Shown here piece by piece: positions 59,444 to 64,000 of a stretch of DNA of 64,000 nucleotides. Origin of the DNA: Pseudomonas grimontii (GTDB lineage: Bacteria; Pseudomonadota; Gammaproteobacteria; Pseudomonadales; Pseudomonadaceae); NCBI RefSeq assembly GCF_007858185.1, contig NZ_VFES01000022.1:32252-96251 (forward strand). The letters run 5' to 3'. The stretch's first letter is position 1. Each line of letters starts with the position of its first letter. Under the pieces are notes generated by a model that ran no database searches, was not told the DNA's origin, and saw only the letters and a list, made by a program, of their open reading frames with translations. Made by a program: the position numbers and the translations under genes.

Positions 59444-60334
59444 TTATTTATCGCGAATCGAAAAATTCGCCATATGCTCCAAGCCCTTGATCAACGCCGA
59501 GTGGTCCCAATTCCCGCCGCCAATCGCCGCGCAGGTGCTGAACACCTGCTGGGTGCCGGCAGTGTTCGGCAGGTTGATCCCCAGCTCCTTGGCACCGGCC
59601 AGGGCCAGGTTGAGGTCCTTCTGGTGCAGGTTGATGCGAAAGCCTGGATCGAAGGTGCCCTTGATCATGCGTTCGCCATGCACTTCGAGGATCTTCGATG
59701 AGGCAAAGCCGCCCATCAGCGCTTCACGCACCTTGGCCGGGTCGGCGCCGTTCTTGGACGCGAACAGCAGCGCTTCGGCCACTGCCTGGATATTCAGCGC
59801 GACGATGATCTGGTTGGCCACTTTGGCGGTCTGGCCGTCGCCATTGCCGCCCACCAGGGTGATGTTCTTGCCCATGCTCTGGAACAGCGGCAGGGCGCGT
59901 TCGAAGGTCTGCGGCTCGCCCCCGACCATGATGCTCAAGGTGCCGGCCTTGGCGCCGACTTCACCGCCGGACACCGGTGCGTCGAGGTACTGCGCGCCGG
60001 TCTGGTTGATCCTGGCGGCGAAGGCTTTGGTGGCGGTGGGCGAGATCGAACTCATGTCGATCACTACCTTGTTCGGCGACAGGCCGGCAGCTACACCGTC
60101 GGCGCGAAACAGCACGTCGTCGACCTGCGGGGTGTCGGGGACCATGACGATAATGAACTCGGCTTCCTGGGCGACTTGCTGCGGGTTGGCCAAGGCCACT
60201 GCGCCGGCGCTGATCAGCTCGGCCGGCGCCTTGCCGTGGTGCTCGGAAAGAAACAGTTGATGACCGGCTTTCTGCAGGTTCGCGGCCATGGGTTGGCCCA
60301 TGATGCCGGTGCCGATAAATCCGATTTTAGCCAT
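59444..60334 (-). CDS. glxR: 2-Hydroxy-3-oxopropionate (tartronate semialdehyde) reductase
   Basis: NAD(P)H-dependent reduction of tartronate semialdehyde to glycerate. The 296-residue beta-hydroxyacid dehydrogenase has the Rossmann start KIGFIGTGIMGQPMAANLQK, the substrate site DAPVSGGEVGAKAGTLSIMV and the catalytic lysine in VGGNGDGQTAKVANQIIV. Confidence 0.95.
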   Translation of the reverse strand: MAKIGFIGTGIMGQPMAANLQKAGHQLFLSEHHGKAPAELISAGAVALANPQQVAQEAEFIIVMVPDTPQVDDVLFRADGVAAGLSPNKVVIDMSSISPTATKAFAARINQTGAQYLDAPVSGGEVGAKAGTLSIMVGGEPQTFERALPLFQSMGKNITLVGGNGDGQTAKVANQIIVALNIQAVAEALLFASKNGADPAKVREALMGGFASSKILEVHGERMIKGTFDPGFRINLHQKDLNLALAGAKELGINLPNTAGTQQVFSTCAAIGGGNWDHSALIKGLEHMANFSIRDK

Positions 60335-60351
60335 GATGAAATCCTCTTGTT

Positions 60352-60369
60352 ATGTGGGAGGGGGCTTGT
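60352..60369. repeat. Solo REP half-unit, family A
   Basis: ATGTGGGAGGGGGCTTGT alone, without its inverted partner, in the 45-base gap between glxR and hyi, within the operon. Confidence 0.6.
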
Positions 60370-60379
60370 GTGGTGTTTG

Positions 60380-61162
60380 TCAGATGGCATTGTGGGTTTT
60401 GAGCCAGCCCAAACCGGCTTCGGTAGTGGTCAACGGCTTGTACTCACAGCCGACCCAGCCCGCGTAGCCGATACGGTCCAGATGCTCGAACAGGAAGCGG
60501 TAATTAATCTCCCCGGTTCCCGGCTCATTGCGTCCAGGGTTATCCGCCAGCTGGATGTGGTTGATCTGCTCCAGATGCGCGGCCATGGTCCGGGCCAGGT
60601 CGCCTTCCATGATTTGCATGTGGTAGATGTCGTATTGCAGGAACAGGTTGTCACTGCCCACCTGCTCGCGAATCGACAGGGCCTGGGCGGTGTTGTTGAG
60701 GTAGAAACCCGGAATGTCGCGGGTGTTGATCATTTCCATCATCAGCTTGATGCCCACCGCTTGCAGCTTGTCGGCGGCGTACTTGAGATTGGCGACAAAG
60801 GTCTTTGCCACGGTTTCATCATCCACACCCTGTGGCCGAATCCCCGCCAGGCAGTTGACCTGGGTATTGCCCAGCACCTGGGCGTAGGCGATGGCCAGCT
60901 TGACCCCCGCGCGGAATTCCTCGACCCGGTCCGGGTGGCACGCCAGGCCGCGTTCGCCCTTGGCCCAGTCACCGGCCGGCAGGTTGAACAGCACTTGGGT
61001 CAGGCCGTGGGCGTCGAGCTGGGCCTTGATGTCAGCCGAGCTGAATTCGTAGGGGAACAGGTACTCGACACCCTGGAAGCCGGCATCGGCAGCGGCTTTG
61101 AAGCGAGCGAGAAAGTCCTGCTCGGTAAACAGCATGGACAGGTTGGCGGCAAAGCGCGGCAT
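60380..61162 (-). CDS. hyi: Hydroxypyruvate isomerase
   Basis: Interconverts hydroxypyruvate and tartronate semialdehyde. The 260-residue TIM-barrel protein has MPRFAANLSMLFTEQDFLAR at the start, GVEYLFPYEF, MMEMINTRDIPGFYLNN (metal ligand Glu), LQYDIYHMQIMEGD and VGCEYKPLTTTEAGLGW near the end. It lies 10 bases after gcl. Confidence 0.95.
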   Translation of the reverse strand: MPRFAANLSMLFTEQDFLARFKAAADAGFQGVEYLFPYEFSSADIKAQLDAHGLTQVLFNLPAGDWAKGERGLACHPDRVEEFRAGVKLAIAYAQVLGNTQVNCLAGIRPQGVDDETVAKTFVANLKYAADKLQAVGIKLMMEMINTRDIPGFYLNNTAQALSIREQVGSDNLFLQYDIYHMQIMEGDLARTMAAHLEQINHIQLADNPGRNEPGTGEINYRFLFEHLDRIGYAGWVGCEYKPLTTTEAGLGWLKTHNAI

Positions 61163-61172
61163 AGGGTTCTCC

Positions 61173-62948
61173 TTAATCGAGCAGGGAAATGGCGGTCGGT
61201 GCATCGTTGCCGACCAGGGCCAGGTCTTCGAATTCGTTGACGGCGTTGATCTCGGTGCCCATGGAAATATTGGTCACGCGCTCCAGAATGATCTCAACAA
61301 TCACCGGCACCTTGAACTCTTCGATCATTTCCTGGGCGCGGCGCAGCGCCGGCTGGATTTGTCCCGGCTCGAACACGCGCAGGGCCTTGCAACCCAGGCC
61401 TTCGGCAACCGCGACGTGGTCGACACCATAACCGTTCAGCTCCGGCGCGTTGAGGTTGTCGAAAGACAACTGCACGCAGTAGTCCATTTCAAACCCGCGC
61501 TGGGCCTGGCGGATCAGCCCCAGGTAGGAGTTGTTCACCACCACGTGGATGTACGGCAGCTTGAACTGCGCGCCCACGGCCAGCTCTTCGATCATGAACT
61601 GGAAGTCATAGTCGCCGGACAGCGCCACCACCTTGCGGCTCGGGTCGGCCTTGACCACGCCCAGCGCCGCCGGAATGGTCCAGCCCAACGGGCCGGCCTG
61701 GCCGCAGTTGATCCAGTGGCGTGGCTTGTACACATGCAGGAACTGCGCGCCAGCAATCTGCGACAGGCCGATGGTGCTGACGTAGCAGGTGTCTTTGCCG
61801 AACACCTGGTTCATCTCTTCGTACACCCGTTGCGGCTTGACCGGCACGTTGTCGAAGTGGGTCTTACGGTGCAGGGTCGCCTTGCGCTGCTGGCAGTCAT
61901 GCAGCCAGGCGCTGCGGTCCTTGAGCTTGCCGGCGGCTTTCCACTCGCGGGCCACTTCAATGAACATCGTCAGCGCGGAGCCGGCGTCGGACACGATGCC
62001 CAGGTCCGGGGTAAATACGCGGCCAATCTGGGTGGGTTCGATGTCGACATGGATGAATTTACGGCCTTCGGTGTACACCTCGACCGAACCGGTGTGGCGA
62101 TTGGCCCAGCGGTTACCGATACCCAGCACCACGTCCGATTTGAGCATCGTCGCGTTGCCATAACGGTGGGAGGTTTGCAGGCCGACCATGCCCACCATTT
62201 GCGGGTGATCATCGGGGATGGTGCCCCAGCCCATCAGCGTCGGGATCACCGGGATACCGGTGAGTTCAGCAAACTCAACCAATAGCTCGCTGGCATCGGC
62301 GTTGATCACACCGCCGCCGCTCACCAGCAAGGGACGTTCAGCCAGATCCAGCAGGGCCAGGGCCTTTTCGACCTGAATGCGCGTGGCCATTGGCTTGGCC
62401 AGTGGCAGCGGCTGGTAGGCGTCGATGTCGAATTCGATCTCGGCCATCTGCACGTCGAACGGCAGGTCGACCAGCACCGGGCCAGGGCGGCCGGAGCGCA
62501 TTTCATAGAAGGCTTTCTGGAAGGCGTACGGCACTTGGCCCGGCTCGAGCACGGTGGTCGCCCACTTGGTCACCGGCTTGACGATGCTGGTGATGTCCAC
62601 GGCCTGGAAGTCTTCCTTGTGCATGCGGGCCCGTGGCGCCTGGCCGGTGATGCACAGGATCGGGATCGAGTCGGCCGAGGCACTGTAGAGGCCGGTGACC
62701 ATGTCGGTGCCGGCCGGGCCCGAGGTGCCGATGCACACGCCGATATTGCCAGCCTTGGTGCGGGTGTAACCCTCGGCCATGTGCGAGGCGCCTTCAACGT
62801 GGCGAGCAAGGATGTGATCGATGCCGCCCACCTTCTGCAAGGCCGAATACAGCGGGTTGATCGCAGCGCCTGGGATACCGAAGGCGGTGTCCACGCCTTC
62901 ACGGCGCATGACCAGGACGGCGGCTTCGATTGCTCTCATTTTGCTCAT
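61173..62948 (-). CDS. gcl: Glyoxylate carboligase
   Basis: Condenses two glyoxylates to tartronate semialdehyde plus CO2, using thiamine diphosphate. The 591-residue protein opens MSKMRAIEAAVLVMRREGVD, has AFGIPGAAINPLYSAL (with Val51-region substitution of the usual catalytic Glu, typical of Gcl; not checked exactly), GTSGPAGTDMVTGLYSASAD and the TPP site ALSGDYDFQFMIEELA. First gene of the operon gcl-hyi-glxR-ttuD-pyk. Confidence 0.95.
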   Translation of the reverse strand: MSKMRAIEAAVLVMRREGVDTAFGIPGAAINPLYSALQKVGGIDHILARHVEGASHMAEGYTRTKAGNIGVCIGTSGPAGTDMVTGLYSASADSIPILCITGQAPRARMHKEDFQAVDITSIVKPVTKWATTVLEPGQVPYAFQKAFYEMRSGRPGPVLVDLPFDVQMAEIEFDIDAYQPLPLAKPMATRIQVEKALALLDLAERPLLVSGGGVINADASELLVEFAELTGIPVIPTLMGWGTIPDDHPQMVGMVGLQTSHRYGNATMLKSDVVLGIGNRWANRHTGSVEVYTEGRKFIHVDIEPTQIGRVFTPDLGIVSDAGSALTMFIEVAREWKAAGKLKDRSAWLHDCQQRKATLHRKTHFDNVPVKPQRVYEEMNQVFGKDTCYVSTIGLSQIAGAQFLHVYKPRHWINCGQAGPLGWTIPAALGVVKADPSRKVVALSGDYDFQFMIEELAVGAQFKLPYIHVVVNNSYLGLIRQAQRGFEMDYCVQLSFDNLNAPELNGYGVDHVAVAEGLGCKALRVFEPGQIQPALRRAQEMIEEFKVPVIVEIILERVTNISMGTEINAVNEFEDLALVGNDAPTAISLLD

Positions 62949-62975
62949 GATTTTGGTGCCTCTTGCGTTTTGTAA

Positions 62976-63113
62976 TTGTATACAAGTGGTGTCTGTTCAA
63001 AGTGTATTCACGGCGGGCGGCGCAGGTCAATCCATTTTATTGATTGGTCTTTGCGTTCGTCGGAACGGCTTTTTTCGACGTATGGAGTCTTTGTTTTAAA
63101 ATATTGTATACAA
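62976..63113. promoter_or_regulatory. Two perfect TTGTATACAA palindromes between gcl and the GlcG-like gene
   Basis: Identical ten-base palindromes at 62976-62985 (28 bases before the gcl start) and 63104-63113 (92 bases before the GlcG-like start), 128 bp apart. Sites of this form (TTGTATACAA or TTGTCTACAA type) are used by FadR-branch GntR repressors. They probably control both divergent units. The regulator gene is not seen in this window. Confidence 0.65.
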
Positions 63114-63204
63114 AAACAAATATAATTGTGTTCTATTTGTAGGATCGAGCATCTGATCAAACAAACCTCCACCGCTTTCCCAATAACAAAAGAAGGACGG
63201 CACC

Positions 63205-63645
63205 ATGAGCGCTTTAACCTTGAAGATTGCCACCCAACTGACCAGCCAGGCCCTCACCGCCGGCCGCACGATTTCAGCCGCGCCGCTGACCATCGCGGTG
63301 CTCGACAGCGGCGGCCACTTGATTACCCTGCAACGTGAAGACGGCGCCAGCCTGCTGCGTCCGCAAATTGCCATCGGCAAGGCCTGGGGCGCGATTGCGT
63401 TGGGCAAGGGCTCGCGCTTGCTGGCGCTGGACGCACAGCAACGGCCGGCGTTTATCGCGGCGTTGAACAGCCTGGGGCAGGGCAGCGTGGTGCCGGCACC
63501 GGGTGGGGTGTTGATTCGGGATCAGGCAGGGGCGGTACTGGGGGCGATCGGGATCAGCGGGGATACGTCGGATATTGATGAGCAGTGTGCGATCACGGCG
63601 ATCGAGGGGGCGGGGTTGATGGCGGATGCGGGGGTGTCAGCTTAA
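63205..63645 (+). CDS. GlcG/HbpS-family protein
   Basis: A 146-residue DUF336 (heme-degrading/HbpS-like) protein: ISAAPLTIAVLDSGGHLITL, REDGASLLRPQIAIGKAWG and GGVLIRDQAGAVLGAIGISG then DEQCAITAIEGAG. GlcG-type proteins accompany glycolate/glyoxylate genes, fitting its place divergent from gcl. The biochemical role is unknown. Start ATG at 63205 follows GAAGGACGG. Confidence 0.88.
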   Translation: MSALTLKIATQLTSQALTAGRTISAAPLTIAVLDSGGHLITLQREDGASLLRPQIAIGKAWGAIALGKGSRLLALDAQQRPAFIAALNSLGQGSVVPAPGGVLIRDQAGAVLGAIGISGDTSDIDEQCAITAIEGAGLMADAGVSA

Positions 63646-63749
63646 GCATTGAGTGACTATCAGGGCCTCATCGGGGCATAGGTATCTACACATCTTGAGC
63701 CGAGCCCCCTGCGTAGATACCGTCTTATCCAGCACCGCGTAAAACCCCG

Positions 63750-63995
63750 CAGCTGTCGAGCCTTGGCGAGGCTGCGTCAGGCCGCGACTCGAGCTTGAAT
63801 CGGCAGCGCGCCTGACGCAGCCTCGCTTGCGCTCGGCAGTTGCTACGGGGGGAGGCCTTGATGTGGATTGGCTTTCGTAGCAGCTGCCGGGCCCCGGCGA
63901 GGCTGCGTCGGCCGCGACTCGAGCTTGAATCGGCAGCGCGTCTGACGCAGCCTCGCTTGCGCTCGGCAGCTGCTACGGGGGGAGGCCTTGATGGG
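63750..63995. repeat. Tandem pair of a long palindromic repeat
   Basis: Two near-identical units, at about 63750-63873 and 63881-63995, offset by 130 bases at the shared GCCGCGACTCGAGC segment. Each holds arms CGAGGCTGCGTC and GACGCAGCCTCG around CCGCGACTCGAGCTTGAATC, and ends CTACGGGGGGAGGCCTTGAT. This fourth repeat type has not been seen elsewhere in the window. The stretch from 63646 to 64000 contains no gene that I can support. Confidence 0.82.
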
Positions 63996-64000
63996 GTTGG

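Noticed and set aside
1..64000. CRISPR array, tRNA, rRNA, insertion sequence or prophage
   Set aside because: Read through for regular spacers, cloverleafs, transposases and phage genes; none seen. The repeats found are REP-type palindromes.

Overview
The window reads as chromosomal DNA of a fluorescent Pseudomonas (P. fluorescens group). The grounds are high GC, dense REP-type palindromes between genes (cores TGTGGGAGGGGGCTTGCCCC and GTGGCGAGCGGGCTTGCCCC), and gene orders that match, from memory, P. aeruginosa PAO1 blocks: PA2850-PA2824 (ohr to sagS), PA1475-PA1483 (ccm genes) and PA1493-PA1502 (cysP, K+ channel, pyk, glyoxylate carboligase pathway). I see no tRNA, rRNA, insertion sequence, prophage or CRISPR array. 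About 70 protein genes or gene remnants are called.

Layout. 0-20 kb is a conserved redox and housekeeping block. It holds ohr (cut by the edge) with its repressor ohrR, two LysR regulators around a TauE-type exporter, a YcaQ-type DNA glycosylase, class II DAHP synthase, a spermidine-synthase-like methyltransferase, a crotonase, the cold-shock helicase deaD with a long structured leader, a DODA-type dioxygenase, tpm, htpX, alaA, msrB, glutathione peroxidase with ospR, the hybrid kinase sagS, a DUF815 ATPase and free-methionine sulfoxide reductase. Thiol peroxidases, methionine sulfoxide reductases and two Cys-sensing MarR regulators cluster here, so peroxide defence is the theme.

20-39 kb carries signalling and mixed functions: a BvgS/EvgS-like 1215-residue hybrid kinase with its LuxR-type regulator and a stand-alone receiver, dgt, an EAL phosphodiesterase, a yqjDEK-like membrane operon, an ammonium transporter, a K+/H+ antiporter, a pseudouridine synthase, molybdenum cofactor genes (mobA, divergent from moaB-moeA), and fliK with a free-standing FlhB C-terminal domain. 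39-46.7 kb is a complete cytochrome c maturation operon, ccmABCDEFGHI, followed by a small proline-rich lipoprotein gene.

46.7-50.2 kb is the accessory part: a decayed DUF3077-like gene with its equally damaged upstream reading frame, a histidine phosphatase, a 327-residue protein I do not recognise, and the relic of a phosphonate (C-P lyase) operon in which phnN is intact but phnM and phnP are fragments. 50.2-56.6 kb has a LysR regulator, an orphan HicB antitoxin, an MFS exporter, a DUF5666-like secreted protein, a sulfate-binding protein, a voltage-gated-type K+ channel with a zinc ribbon, and a urea transporter gene broken by one stop codon. 56.7-63.6 kb is the glyoxylate-to-glycerate operon gcl-hyi-glxR-ttuD-pyk, divergent from a GlcG-like gene, with two perfect TTGTATACAA operators between them. 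The right end holds two near-identical copies of a long palindromic repeat.

I found no convincing undescribed system. The most informative items are the gene relics (phn, urea transporter, DUF3077), the unknown 327-residue protein, the deaD leader and the paired operators.
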